A DNA stretch of 64,000 bases from Odobenus rosmarus divergens (GCF_000321225.1 NW_004451670.1:1-64000), one strand, 5' to 3'; positions 12,234 through 25,096 are shown, counted from the stretch's first letter. Notes: a model not told the origin generated them from the letters alone. A program made the numbers and translations.

Positions 12234-12547
12234 CTCCTAATCCCCAGTGTTGGGATTTGGAGGGGAGACCTTTGGGAAGTAATTAGGGCTAGATTCAGTG
12301 ATGAGGATAGGGCCATCGTGACAGGATTAATATGTTTACAAAAATGGAAGAGACTAGATCGTTTTTCTCTCCACTATGTGAAGGAGAAGGCCTCTTATGA
12401 AAAACCAGGAAGGGGGTTCTCTCCGGGAACTGAATCAGCTGGTACCTTGATCTTGGATTTCCCAGATTCTGGAACTGTGATAAATAAATTTCTGTGGTTT
12501 AAGTCCCCAGTCTATGGTATTCTGTTACAGCAGCTGGAATTAAGACA
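12234..12547 (+). mobile_element. MLT1-type MaLR LTR fragment (ancient endogenous retroviral relic)
   Basis: Order of landmarks: CCCAGTGTTGGGATTTGGAG, TTTGGGAAGTAATTAGGGCT, ACTATGTGAAGGAGAAGG, CCTTGATCTTGGATTTCCCA, TCTGGAACTGTGATAAATAA, GTCTATGGTATTCTGTTACA, AATTAAGACA. This is the typical MLT1 LTR layout with the 5' start missing. It includes the LTR's AATAAA. No internal retroviral gene is next to it. Confidence 0.88.
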
Positions 12548-15500
12548 CAGCATCCATGAGTATACCTACTATTTCTATTTTGTATATCAACAATATTGAG
12601 ACAATGTTCTCAGCACCTGCATGAAGAGTTACTCCAAGTTTATTTAGATAAATCAGGTCTTGTGGCATTGGTGCAACTGAGCATCCAGTAAGTTTTATGT
12701 GACTTTCAAGCTCTTGGAACTATTCATCCACAGCTACTCCAAGCAGTGGGGGAGCAGGACCTATAACTCATACTTTTATTCTGTTCTGGAAACTGTTCAG
12801 TTGTCATTGTGTATCCCAGCCTGCCTTTTGCCTGTCCTCCTTAGATAAGCAACAATTTTTTGCGTGTGTCCACTTCCAGATCCTGGCCTCTACCAGGCTG
12901 TAATGTTTTAAGTTATAGTTCTGTGCTAGTTCAATTTCTAAGAGATACGAGTTTTCTAGCTTATAAAATAATGCCTATGATTTTGTATATAAGGTTTACA
13001 GAAATGTTTTAAAGATTTTTAATAAAAATTAGAATTTCACCAAAAAATCCATCATTGGTTATATGATTTACATATAATGTTTTAGATGTGGAGCAACACT
13101 TGTTTGACTTACCAAAATGGTTTCTGAATTAAACTTAGCCTTCTCTTGACAATTGAGCAAATGGTGTTCACACATTTTCACAAATGAATCTTCATAACTA
13201 TGGTAACGTGTTCATCTCAGAAGTATATGGTATACAATCTTAGGGCAATGGAAATAAAGTTGTGTTATCTCCTTGAAACTGAAAACTTATCTGATAATTA
13301 TCCTCTCCAGTAGATGTCTCTCTTACACTTTCTCAAGAATCTGGAAACTACAATAGGCAATGATTTTTTAAGAGAGTTGTCTATGGATGTTTACTGATAC
13401 TTTTTACTCTCTCTCAGCTTTCAGTGTTTTGCAAATCAATTTCAAAGCATGTCATCATTAGGGAAATATTTCCCTACTGCTTACACATAGGTTTATTTTT
13501 ACTTTATTTTATTTTTCTACACACAACTTTAAATAAAAATTGGAGGATGATTCTAACAATTACAAGGGTGGGAGGAGCTTTCAGTTCGTAATGGTGCCGA
13601 CCAAACGCTGAGGAAAGTGACACGCTGCATGCCCAGAAGTTTGCAATCTCTACTTCCACTTTGGAACAGAGGAGGGCAGACCCATCAGTGTTCTGGAAAG
13701 GCCAAGTGTGCTGTTCATTCCCTCAGCAAGCATCAGACTATTTGGTCTTAGTTTAACTTCCTGATGCCGCTTCACTTGGCAGAGGGCATATGGTATCAGC
13801 TGTGGGATAACAGCTGTGATTTTCCTTTAATTGAGTCAAATGAGTCTTGAGAGCTGGGCAGGAAGTTGTTCTCTTGAAATGCTGGTCCCTTTACGTCAAT
13901 TTCCCCTAAAGGCTGAGTCAGACTATAGGGGGAGAAATGCTCCCAAGTGCTCTCTCCTAAAGGCGGTCATTCATAATCATTCAAATCTATAAAATCCATC
14001 ATCCTTTCCTCCCCATTCTGTACGAGGGCAACAAACATGATGGAGGTTAAGGGAGAGAACTGAAATCAAACTTGGAAGTTCAAAACTGAGTCGGCATCCC
14101 TCCCGAGTCACCCTCTCTCCACAACACACAGGAACTCTACTCTATGGCCTACATGGAGCTCATGGCCGTTTCTGACCTTTATATGGCTTTTGTATTAGTA
14201 TTCATCACATATATATGGGGTCAGAAATAAAATAATTCACATGGCAATCACTTTAATAGGTTACCTTGAATTTAACAAACCTTTTTTTTTCTAATTGCTA
14301 AATTTTTGAGCTAACTCTCTCAAGGAAGTGAATATAAAAATAAAAACTGATGATCTATCTTATTTTAGGGGACGGCTTTGGATCCCATAAGATCCTTCTA
14401 GCTCTAAAACAAAACAAGTTTTCTGATTTTACTTACTATATGTCTTTCAAGTTAGGTAAATAAAGTAACACTTCTTTGAAAGCCTTCTTCAATTCTTGTC
14501 AATTCTGCCCATTGAAATACCCTTGTAAACAGTGATATAAAGTTCACAGGAAGTGAACGAAATGCCTCTAGATCATGAATATTGAATGTTAATGCATAAG
14601 ACCTAAATATTCAGTAACTCTTGATGAAACCAATATTCCTCTAGTATAAAATAATATTGATGCTAGCTATTTCAGTGTTGAAGTTTCCAAATTATATCAA
14701 ACTTTCTTTTGTAATGGAAATGAGCTAAATTTTTGAGGCTAAACAAATCGTACACTTCTGCTTTCAGGTATAAAACAACATGCATTAAATTTTTATCTCA
14801 GCAAGAATATGATTCAGAGTGAGTATGACAACTGGGTACAATTTTTGTTTGGTCCTGATATTTGAGATTACTGGAAGCAGTTTCAGAACAAATGGGAAAT
14901 AGTCACAATATAATCATGATCATTATGATCATAATAATATCTTGGTCAAAAGTGTATTATCTTCTCTCCATACTTCTTAATTTTACATCAGTCATGTTTA
15001 CCCTCCTGGAACATGAGGATCAGTATTCATGGAGGTGATGTGAGCCTATTATTCTAATGTAATAGGTCCCTGATTTATTTCCTCTGTGACTCAATCCCTA
15101 TAAATGCTTGCTATCTCTTAGCAACAGGGCAATCCCAGGCTCTGAAGGGCCTTGTTACTCCATCTCCACTGCTGGCTATGGGACAGATGACACCATGAGC
15201 TTTCTGAATTGTCAACAGATAGAGCATTCTCCCTTTTTAATAAATTAATATTAATGCCATGCTTTGTAGACATGTTTTTGTTTTTTGTTTTGGGGTGTTT
15301 TTTTTTTTTTTTAAGAATCATATAGGGGAAACTCTGCTTTGGTAAAGATGAAACAGAAGTACTTTTTTCCCTCTGCCTCTTGCTAAATGCGAATTAAACT
15401 CTGACCCTTATATGTAAAGCAAACACAAGAAAACTGAAAGGTAGAGAGAAGAAGGCAGACCAACAGTGACCTTGAAACTCAAGAAGGAGTTAACTGAATT

Positions 15501-15689
15501 CCTGGGTTTTCTTTTGGTTCATATAAACCACATATGAGGTTGAAGAATTCTACCAGCAGCCCAGAATTATGAATGGATGCAGTCAGAAAAGTCTGCTCCC
15601 TCTGGCTCAAGGATCTGGAAAGGGGTGTCCTGGGAAGACAGAACATTTGAGACAGTAATCTCTCTACACCAGCAAATACTACAAGAAAT
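12548..15689. other. Non-coding, mostly repeat-free
   Basis: No SINE or recent LINE for about 3.1 kb. Contains the candidate enhancer at 13.74-13.93 kb and the doubled palindrome ATGATCAT at about 14915-14932. Confidence 0.6.
13740..13925. promoter_or_regulatory. Candidate enhancer / conserved non-coding element
   Basis: Repeat-free sequence with two direct CAGCTGTG E-boxes (CAGCTG at 13797-13802 and 13811-13816), a TTAATTGA homeodomain-type site next to TGAGTCA (13832-13838), TGAGTC (13841-13846) and a second TGAGTCA (13914-13920). The motif cluster is seen; enhancer function is inferred. Confidence 0.35.
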
Positions 15690-18480
15690 AAATGAGGCTT
15701 CATTCCACCACTGCCATCAAAGGGAGTAAGGAGCTAAGATTTCTGATTGCCCCAGGCTCTAAGTTCCCCACTGGACAGCATCATCCCAGTTGGGCAATAA
15801 CAAGGTGCCCTCACATGGAGGTCCTGGACTTCCAGCCCCACCCAGCAGTATTGAGATGCCCCTTCACCTCCCTGCTGGGTTCTATCACCAACGGTCTAGC
15901 ACCCAGCAGTAATGAGGCCAACCCCTTCCCATTCTCCTCCACGTTAGCAGAGGCCAAGTTTGGAGTACTAACAAGGTGCACCTGCCCTTCCAAGCCACTG
16001 AGGGTCTAATAGGGAAACGGAGTAAGGAGCAACCCTATCCCACTCCCTGGTGTTAAGAAATTGTTTGAATGGGGAACCTGGACCTCTAACCCCACCTGGC
16101 AGTAAAGAAGTGCTGCTCCCTTCTCCTGTCTGAGGGATAGAAGGGGAGACCAGCTAAAAGAGTAGACGGAAATGAGACCCAGATTATCCCAATATAATAC
16201 TCAATGTATTCTGGTTTCACCCAAAATACCAGGAACCAGGAAAAACTCTAAATGAGAAAATCAACCAAAAGATCTCAAACACCAAAATGATACAGAGGCT
16301 AGAATTATTTGACAAGGAATTAAAAGAAGCCACAAAAAAAATGTTTTCACATTATAAGCACAAAGGAAAGAAAAATAGAAGGTTTCAAGAAGGAAATAGA
16401 AAGATACAAAGATGAAACAAATAGAAATTTTAAAACTGTAGAATATAATAACTGAGACAAAAAGCTCAGTGGATAGGCTCAAAAATAGAACAGAGAAACA
16501 GAAGGAAACCAGTGAACTTGAAGACAGAAGAATATATATTGCCTAGTAGGTAAACAAAAGAGAGAAGCAGACTAAAAAAAATGCACAAACAGCGGCACAG
16601 GTGCTTACAGCTCAAGACCTGAACCACGGGCCATGGGAGTCCTAGCTAGAGATAGGGTAGGAGGACATGACAGGAAAAGTAGCTGAAAAATAATGGCTAA
16701 AAAGTTCGTGGATTTGGCCAAAGACATAAACCTATGGATTTGAGAAGCTGTGGGAAATACAAACAGCACAAATCTGAAGAAATCCACAGGATACATCATC
16801 ATCAAATTTACGAAAACCTAGGACAAGAAAAAATTTTGAAAGTAGTGAACAACATCCTAACCACTACAGGGGAAAATTCCAATGATAGGGAACTTATCAT
16901 CAAAATAAAGGTTTTGTAAGTGCTGAAAGAAAAGGCCTCTCAACCGCAAATTCCATACTCAGTGAAAATATCCTTCAGGCATGAAAGCGGAGTCAAGATA
17001 CTTACAGATGAAGAAAACTAAGAGTCCTTGTTGCCAGCAGCCCTGGTCTGACGGAATGGCTAAAGGATGTTGGCCACAAAGAACCAACCGTGGAACATAG
17101 AGGGACAGGAAGGACACGGAAAGCAAAACTCTGGGTAAATAAGGTAGACTTTCCTTCTCCTCTTGAGTTTCCTATATTATGTTTGATGGTAGAAACAAAA
17201 ACATAACACAGCCTGATATGGGTTTCAGTGCATGTAAATGAAATATTTAAGGCAGTTAATTAAAAACAGGGACAAGCACATAAAGAGTAACATAAAGATA
17301 AGTAAAGTTTCTATATTTCCTCAACCTGGTAAAATGTCCAAAGTAGACTGTGTTGTTAGAGCGATATAATCCCAGAGCAACCGCTAAAACTTATACAAGA
17401 TCTATCCAAGTGCTATATAGATAAATCAAAATAAATTCTAAAAATTCTTTAAGCAACCCCCAGAAAGGCAGATAAATGAAAAACAGAGAGAGCAAACTGA
17501 AAGGGAAACATAAAATGGCAAGCTTCAGTCCAAAGATATCAATAGGTACATTATATTTGAATTGTCTCAATACACCAGTTAAAACACAGAGATTTGCAAA
17601 ATGGATGTATAAAAAAATGAACAAAACAAAGCAAAAGAAACCAACAAACAAAAACAGACAAAGAAAACTCACCCAACTATAAGCTGCTTGTAAGAAAATC
17701 ACTTCAAATATAATAATATGAGTGGGTCGAAAATAAAAGGATGAAAAAAAGCTCTGTCATGCAAACATTAATGAAAAGAAAGCAGAAGTAGCTCTATTAA
17801 AATCAGTTAGCATTGACTTCAGAGTAAAGAAAATTGCCAGGAACAGAAAAGGACATTACATAATGATCCACCAAGAAGTAGTCATAGCAACCCCGATTGT
17901 GTGTGTGCCAATCAACAGAGCGGCAAAATATGGTGATGCATCAGGGACGGACAGAATTAGGAGACAGACAAATCCACACCTCCCATTGGAGACCAGCACC
18001 TGTCTCCAAACAATTGATAGAACAACTAGATATTGAAAATCAGCAAGGGTAGAGAAGAACTCAACAACACTGTCAACCAACAGGATCTCATCCATAATCA
18101 CAGAACACTTCACACAACACACTCTTTTCAAGTGCCTGTGGCCCAGTTACCAAGCTAGACCATACCCTGAGTCAGGAAATAAACCTCAGTAAATGTAAAA
18201 CAATTGAAATCATATACAAGGTGTTCCTTAGCCACAGTGGAATTGGGCTAGAAATCAATAACACAAAGAACCGGGAAAATCTCCAAACACTTGGAAATGA
18301 AATGATATACTTCTAAATCATCCTTAGGTCAAACAGGAAGTCTCAAGGGAAATAAAAGAAGTACTTTGAACTGAATGAAAATACAAACACACTGAACCGA
18401 ATATATTCATGGGATTTAGAGAATGATCTCTAGAGAATTAAAGAGAAAGCCAATAAACTAAAATTTATCACAGAAGCTAA
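15690..18480 (+). mobile_element. Old LINE-1 (L1M type): 5' UTR, ORF1 and ORF2 endonuclease part, 3' part missing
   Basis: The order of parts follows mammalian L1. A GC-richer 5' UTR-like segment covers 15.69-16.2 kb. ORF1-related sequence follows from about 16.2 to 17.1 kb, with coiled-coil-type Lys/Glu-rich reading and the run GTTTCACCCAAAATACCAGG near its start. The inter-ORF spacer follows, then the ORF2 endonuclease region from about 17.5 kb (AAATGGCAAGCTTCAGTCC, ATTGATAGAACAACTAGATA, CAACCAACAGGATCTCAT). All frames are broken by stops and shifts, so it is dead. It fades out near 18.48 kb before any reverse-transcriptase sequence. The subfamily is not determined; L1MC/L1MD is a guess from memory. 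The 5' boundary is uncertain by about 100 bp. Confidence 0.85.
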
Positions 18481-18852
18481 GGATGAATCAGTGTCTCTGT
18501 CCCGGAATATCAGTTTCTTAATATTATGATGTGATTGCACATTGTTTTACATTTTTTATAGTAATTAGTAATAACGATTGCCAATAAGTACTAGTTTTGT
18601 CGTGCTTTACGTGTTTTATTATTGTCTACATGAAGAAGAATTAAATGGAAAGCCAACAAATATCTACTGTAGTTCAGAGAAATAATTCCACTTGCAAGTC
18701 CTTGGTAGACACTGTAGGTAAACTAACCTATTCCCTCAAATGTTCTTAACTTCCTTTCAGATTAGAAACAGCCTCCTTTTGTGAGGGGCATTATTGTTTA
18801 GAGAAACAACAGGGATTTAATTCCCCAACCCTGATTACAATAAAGACAATTT

Positions 18853-19021
18853 TTTAAAAGATTTTATTTATTTATTTGAGAGAGAGAGAGAGCATGAGCA
18901 GGGGGGAGAAGCAGACTCCCCGCCAAGCAGGGAGCCCCGCGCGGGGCTCAATCCCAGGACTCTAAGATCATGACCTGAGCCGAAGGCAGACGCTTAACCG
19001 ACTGAGCCACACAGGTGCCCC
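18853..19021 (-). mobile_element. CanSINE (SINEC), antisense
   Basis: Reverse SINE with an AGATTTTATTTATTTATTTG start and a head ending GAGCCACACAGGTGCCCC. Flanking duplication TAAAGACAATTT at 18841-18852 and about 19024-19035 (one mismatch). Confidence 0.93.
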
Positions 19022-19449
19022 AGTAAGGACAATTTAGATTCAAATAGAAAAGAAGGCAGTTGATATACTTTCTAAACATCTGACAAAAAATTTTAAAACA
19101 CTGAATTAACACACTGGGAGGGATTTATAGAGGATTTTTTGCATGTACTATCAGAGGGAATCATTACGAGGTTGTCTCATTTTAAACTCAAAGTTCTGGC
19201 AAATTGACGTGACGGTGTACTCTGAATAGCGACCACTGACCCACTGTTATTTATTAGTTCCCACCTCTGAAGGCCACCTTAAAAACCTGCTCGTAATTGT
19301 TATATGAGAAAAAACGAAATGTCATCTGCTCTTCCTCACAGCAAATGGACGCCATGAACTCTACTTTATACCATTGATGTAAAACATAAGGGAGATGTTA
19401 TAAAATTCACTGACAGGTATAAACATACTTCAAAACACGTATAAGATCA

Positions 19450-19654
19450 GGGGCGCCTGGGTGGCTCAGTCCTTAAGCGTCTGCCTTCGGCTCAGGTCAT
19501 GATCCCAGGGTCCTGGGATCGAGCCCCACATCGGGCTCCCTGCTCCGCAGGAAGCCTGCTTCTCCCTCTCCCACTCCCCCTGCTTGTGTTCCCTCTCTCG
19601 CTGCGTCTCTCTGTCAAATAAATAAATAAAATCTTTAAAAACAGAAAACAAAAA
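19450..19654 (+). mobile_element. CanSINE (SINEC), sense, young-looking
   Basis: Intact head GGGGCGCCTGGGTGGCTCAG, pyrimidine region and AAATAAATAAATAAAATCTTT tail. Flanking duplication ACACGTATAAGATCA / ATACGTATAAGGTCA at 19435-19449 and 19655-19669. Confidence 0.95.
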
Positions 19655-19951
19655 ATACGTATAAGGTCAATCAGCACAATACGCAACTTCGCCAGCCAGC
19701 CACTCCACAGGGATAGGACAACTGCCGAGTCCTGGCAGGGGCCATGCCCATGAAATGCCTTCCCCCAGGAGCTCTGTGCTAGAGGGTGACAGCGCTGCCC
19801 TCCCGCAGCGCCCAACCCACCAGTGAGCTCAAGGAATTCAGCCGAGAAAATAGGGCAGGTGGAGAATAAGTATGAGTTATAGGACCAATCAAGTCAGAAG
19901 TCAATGCAATATTATAAAATTAGTATATCATTAATCCAAAATGAGGAAATG

Positions 19952-20016
19952 GGGAGAGAGAGACAGAGAGAGACAGAGAGGAAGATGGATTGAGAGAAAG
20001 GGAGAGCAGGAGAGAG
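19952..20016. repeat. GAGA/CAGAGAGA simple repeat
   Basis: GAGAGAGACAGAGAGAGACA and related purine-rich units, imperfect. Confidence 0.9.
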
Positions 20017-20159
20017 ACTTCCTCAAATTGCCTTAGGCAGTTCATTTATTGGAAAGTAGTTTATGGGGAAACTGTGAACAATATATTAATGCCTCAGGCA
20101 GATACTTTCCATTTGAAATATAAACTGAATCTTAGAGCTAGAGGGCCCTTGAAAATCAC

Positions 20160-20240
20160 CTGGTTCTTTATTTTACACATGGGGAAATCACACAATTCAG
20201 CGATTTACTCAACGTCACGGCCCATCAGCAACAGAACTGA
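20160..20240 (-). mobile_element. MIR-like fragment, antisense
   Basis: TTTTACACATGGGGAAATCA and ATTTACTCAACGTCACGGCC resemble the complement of MIR. Confidence 0.5.
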
Positions 20241-20814
20241 TAATAGAAACCATTTCTACCAATTCTCAATTTATTTCTGATCAGACTGCTTATCCTTCTC
20301 CCCAAAGTGCTAGAGTCAAACAGAACTCAATCTTTTTTTTTTTTTTTCAATTTTTATGCACAAGGCTACCATACTTCCTTGGACTGACACCCAGGGCAGT
20401 TGGGGATGAGCAGAGAGGTGGACCCTGCTGGGCCCCCCACGAGGGAGGCAGGTGCAGGTCATAGACCACAGAGCCCAGCAGCGATTTGGTGCCCATTCTC
20501 AGGCCGGGGTTCTCACCCCAGCGTGGCCACTCACTGGCACCACTGTCTTTTGTGAGCATTTAAGACTTCTCTGGTCCTGTTTTCTCAGGAGTGAACTACT
20601 ACGTGAATTAACTTTACAACATGCTAAAACATATCCCACACTACTAAGTGTGAAGACACATTGAGTGTGAACTGCTGTGATTCTCGCAGCACTTGCCCCT
20701 GTCAAAGCAGTCTTACAGATAGTGAGCAGAGTCACCCGTCCTTCATAGCCGTGTGGCTCTGGTCTCCTGTTCCTATGAGTTCTCCTGCACAACCTTCCTT
20801 GTCCTCTAAGTGCC

Positions 20815-21045
20815 GGCAAATAAAGTGTAAATCCCTCAGCATGGCTTCGAGAACCTCCCCTCCCTGGCCCAGCCCCGTGGACACCGATGACAAAGAGGGT
20901 GCCCTGAACACAGCATCCGCCTTATCAGCTATACCTTTCTGCACATTGTTGCCCTGTGCAGATCATTCCTTCCTCTCTGTTCTCCACCAGAAAACCTCTA
21001 CTTCATTTAGCGCCCAAACGCCACCTGCTCGTGAAGCCTGGCTGG
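20815..21045 (+). mobile_element. LINE-2 fragment, sense
   Basis: AATAAAGTGTAAATCCCTCA, TCCCTGGCCCAGCCC, GCACATTGTTGCCCTGTGC and CCACCTGCTCGTGAAGCCTG follow L2 3' region order. The 154-residue open frame across it is a by-product of the repeat. Confidence 0.7.
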
Positions 21046-21129
21046 GCCTGCTGCAATGCCAACACAAAGGCATCATAGCGACATCCCACTCAGCGACCAT
21101 GTTTTGGGAACCACTTTGTAGTTAAAATG

Positions 21130-22860
21130 TATTCAACACAGTGATTTTTCACCATTTAAAAAATTATCCTACCGTGGTTTTCAAAACAGTTTCACATTAT
21201 ATTGAATAAATTCTGGAGGTGGGTAACAACCAGCCTCCAGAATAATACCATAAACTATTTTGAGGTCCTGTGATAGGAAACTCAAGATTTAGCAAAATCT
21301 AAATTTAACTGCAGACATAACTTATAGAACGGTTAGTCACATTAAAAGGAAATTCATCATTTGATTCTTGCAAACAGTGATTTCCCCGAGTGCTTTTAAA
21401 ACACCATTTGATGTATGCCGAAGATTTCAGGGGCATGGCATCGCATAAATCAAGGTACAGGCTGTTGATTTAATATTTTCAAAAGAGAGTTTCAGTTCTC
21501 AGCGCTGTCATGACAAAAGTAAATATCTTACAAATTACTGAATTGATATTTCAGGAAAAAATTGCATTTTCCCAAAAGTTTGGCATAGCCTTGGTTTTTA
21601 AATAGAGGACTTGTATTTTTGTTTGTGACTAGTTCAACTGATTTAAAAACATAAACCCAGTAATTCTCTTCAATATTATAGTACTATTTATATTTACTTT
21701 CAAAGAACAAAATAATTAGTGAATATACCTGGGAATAATGGAATCTATGGCTTCAGCTTTAATTGATAAGGAATATACAGAAATAGATTTAGATGCGATG
21801 TAGATAGATCTATCCCGATGTTTTAAGTGCACAATACCATTCTACTGAAAAATTAAAAAAAACTGGAGTCTAGGATATCAAATATACACTATTATTGTTC
21901 CTCAATTGGAATTTCATGGAATCAAGGCACATTATCCCCATGTCCACTGGGTGCCAATTATCAGTTAAAAAATCAATTGACTTTTGATCGTAATAATAGT
22001 AGCACACTGCATTTATTTAATGAAATGGAGTGCATATAATGCATTAGAGTGCAGCCTTCTTAAATCTTATCCAATAAAATCTTCCATATAAGAGCCGGCT
22101 GGGCCACCAGTAAAAAAGGAAAATACATCAAGACCAAGCCAATGAATAGATGGCCATACTAACAATTTGTATTATTTGAGGGGGTCACTAGTGTTATTTT
22201 GAGGGACCAGGAGCACTGAAGCCGCAAACCGTCTGGGAGCAGAACACACACCACGTGAAGGAGCGCGTGCTTGCCGAAGAAGGGTGTGTCTATCAAAAAC
22301 GATGGAGTCCTGAGAGTTGGCTTCACCTGGAAAGCTATTGCTTTTCCTACGGCCAAGACCATGGACTCTGACGGTCTCTGACCGCTACAAGGCATGAACG
22401 TTGGTGCCACCTACAGGCTGGAAAGGGTGTCTGCAACTTAGGGTAATGCAAGTTTGCTGCACAAAATTGTGAGGGATGTTATTTTCTCCAACCGCAGAAA
22501 CATCTGTTATTAAATAAGTTTTGCAATTCTTCTTTCATATTTACTATGGTAATAGAAAACATAAAAGAAGAAGGAGATATAATGAGATTGGTTGAGATAA
22601 AAGATGGAAAAAGTTATTTATCTAAAGGCAAATATCCTTATTGGTTTCAGCTTATTTACATCAGCTAACGTTGCACGTGTTTAAGACTCAGAAAGGCATA
22701 AAATATAGATAATACTTAAGAGAGAATTAGGGCATATGTGGTAGGTATACATAAAGCATTTTTATAACTTTATTTGTTAATGTTTATTTCACATTATCCT
22801 TATTTTTTTATTCTTCTCTTCCTGAAGTCATAACAAGTACGTAAAAGTTAACAAACACAT
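21130..22860. other. AT-rich, repeat-poor non-coding stretch
   Basis: No element recognised. A GC-richer island at 22.2-22.4 kb has open frames on both strands but no recognised protein. Confidence 0.5.
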
Positions 22861-23105
22861 GTCCTAAGGAAAAAATGTTTGATTACTATAAATTTCACCA
22901 TCCAGAGGTGACCAGTCTTATCCTTTTCAGGTATATGCTTCTCCTTTTCTCTATGCAATGATCTTATACCATTACATATGTTCTAATGTAGTTCATCAAG
23001 AATATTCTTCCATGCAAATAAAATCTAAATATGCCACATAATTTTTAACCGCAGCATTGTATTTCAACATATGGAAGCAACAATTCAACCGGTTAATTAA
23101 TTGGG
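22860..23105. mobile_element. Old LINE-1-like fragment
   Basis: CACCATCCAGAGGTGACCAG, CTTCTCCTTTTCTCTATGCA, AATATTCTTCCATGCAAATA and CAGCATTGTATTTCAACATA resemble a common L1M 3' UTR block. Subfamily and strand not assigned. Confidence 0.5.
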
Positions 23106-23269
23106 AGCCTCAAAAGGAGGAAAATTTTGGTTTTTAACCACTGTCTTCAAGCTGTCTGCTCTCCCTTCCCTGTCCCATATAGAGAAAATGCCAGAACTTT
23201 TTCAGTTAATTTTCATTTTACAATTGTCTTGTTTTCAGTTATTAAACAACCCAGTTGTCACCCAGTTCA

Positions 23270-23695
23270 ACATCTGCCCCTTCATCTCTGCTCCCAGATA
23301 ATGCCTAAGGCGCAGTGCGAGAAGGGGAACTCGCCTTTTTAAATCCTATTTCTGTTCCTTTCCCTTTCCTAACTCTCTCTACTGCCTCTGGCACCTCTGG
23401 ATCCCAGGGCCCAGCCAGAGGGAAGGATGAGAGCAGAGAGAACTGGCTCCCCGCAACCTTGGACCACGCTACTGCGCGTCCTGCGGGGCCACGTGACGGA
23501 GTGCAACCAATGGGATGCCAGTAGAGTGACGTCACCTTCCCCCAGGCCCTCGTGGCTGAATGCAGACGCTCCGCGGAGACCTCCAGGCTCTCAAAGACCA
23601 CGGTGACTGGAATGAGTGCATTGTGTGGAGCCCCTTCCCTCAGATCTACACAAGATTATGGTGTGTTAAGCCACTAAGATTTGGGATCCCTGTTA
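23270..23695 (+). mobile_element. Probable ancient LTR-like repeat, CpG-rich
   Basis: CCAATGGGATGCCAGTAGAG, the GCAGACGCTCC...GGAGACCTCC stretch, and near the end GTGTTAAGCCACTAAGATTT resemble a dispersed mammalian LTR-type repeat that I recognise but cannot name with confidence. The boundaries are approximate. Confidence 0.5.
23490..23534. promoter_or_regulatory. Promoter-like cluster: E-box, CCAAT box, CRE
   Basis: CACGTG at 23490-23495, CCAAT at 23507-23511 and the perfect CRE palindrome TGACGTCA at 23527-23534 lie within 45 bp in a CpG-richer patch. Such spacing is typical of core-proximal promoters. It lies in the probable LTR relic. Activity is not shown. Confidence 0.4.
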
Positions 23696-24599
23696 GAGTC
23701 AGCATCTCACTAAAGAGGGACGCAAAGTGTTAAAAGCCAAATCACGTACCTGAACTTCGAAGTACATATTTTTTAGAAACCAAATATAGTTGGTCTTAGC
23801 TGGTGCCAAATTTTTGTTCATTTTTTGAAACCTTGGTGTCTGTGAAGAATTTTCTCCATCCCATCCCACTTGGCTTGGGATGGCGAGGAGAAAAATATCC
23901 TTTTTTTTTTTTTTTCCCTCCATCCTGGATACTTAGGGGAAGGCAGCCTTTACTGCGGTTGGTAATGGGTGAAGACTCTTGAAGGAGAACCCTAATGCCC
24001 GTTAGCCGTTGTCTCTCACTGTTTCCTCCTGGCTTCCATCAGAGGCAGGTGGTGATAAGACTGAGGATCCCAGGGCCAGTTTTTACATTAACACGTGAGG
24101 AACTCCAGGAAAAAAGCCAGTTCCCCTGTTTACTGCAATCCCATTATGTGGCTATTTGGAATAATATCCATTTAAAGAAAAGATCTTTATAGCTAAATAT
24201 TTTTTCACATCCTTAGTAATTTCATCTGGGTAATTTTATGAAAGTAGAATTGCTTTTTTTTTTTTTCAAAAACTATAAATTATTGGATTCCGATTAGGCG
24301 TATTTTCTCTCCATTAAGACTTTTCCAACTTATCTGCCTGCCATCAGTATAAAAAGAACCTGTTTCTGTACCCAGAACATCAATGATAGAAATCAAAATT
24401 GGAAGAAAAAGATTTTGCTTATCTGACAGGTGAAAATGCTTTGATGTTTTGTTCGTTTTTTTGAATTCACTAACGAAGTTGAATATTAATCTATGCATAT
24501 TGACCATTGGGTTTCTTCTTTAGTGAATTGCCTACTCATAAAAAGATATGAATTCTTGATTTTTCTCCCCAAACTGCTCATCCATCTTCTCCACAACTA

Positions 24600-25085
24600 A
24601 ATGATACCACTAAGCCATTGCTGGAGTTCAGGTTAAAACCTCATGAGTCATTCTTGATTGTTCTCTCTTCCTCACTCTCCACAGCAAATCTTTTAGCCTC
24701 TACTACTTATTCAATCTCCAAAATATGTCTGGAAATCATCTTTCCCTAAAGCCACTTATCACCTACCTTGTAGACAGCTGGCTATAGATTTCCATCTAGT
24801 CTGTGTTTCCCAGAGACTCTCTATATAGCCATGCACTTTGAGAGTTTGGCCTGGAAAAATCTCAACGTGGAGGATGGGCTGCTATCTTGCAATGCGTCCT
24901 TCCAATAGGGAACCTTACTGTATTTTTCCCCAAAAGTCACATGCCAGGAGTATTACAATCCTCCCACCCTCCCACTCCCCAAATATACTTTCCACAGAGC
25001 TGCCAGAGCAACCATTTAGAGATCTAAATCTGATTAGGTTGCTATACAGCTTCTATCTTCCAACAGTTATCCAGCATTTAGAAAA
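24600..25085 (+). mobile_element. LINE-2 fragment, sense
   Basis: TCATTCTTGATTGTTCTCTC, CACAGCAAATCTTTTAGCCT, CAATCTCCAAAATATGTCTG and later GAGATCTAAATCTGATTAGG and CAACAGTTATCCAGC follow L2 order with gaps. Confidence 0.7.
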
Positions 25086-25096
25086 TTTCTGTACTT

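Noticed and set aside
16261..18131. Minus- and plus-strand frames of 60-105 codons
   Set aside because: They lie in an old L1. The true L1 frames are broken and these are residual or antisense frames.
19450..19530. tRNA-like heads (A/B-box-like) of CanSINEs
   Set aside because: They are SINE promoter remnants derived from tRNA-Lys, not tRNA genes. The cloverleaf and anticodon context are not maintained.
20661..21125. 154-codon plus-strand frame
   Set aside because: It runs through an L2 fragment and has no protein family features.
22159..22410. GC-richer island that resembled a processed pseudogene
   Set aside because: Neither strand gave a recognisable protein, and no A-tail or target duplication was seen.
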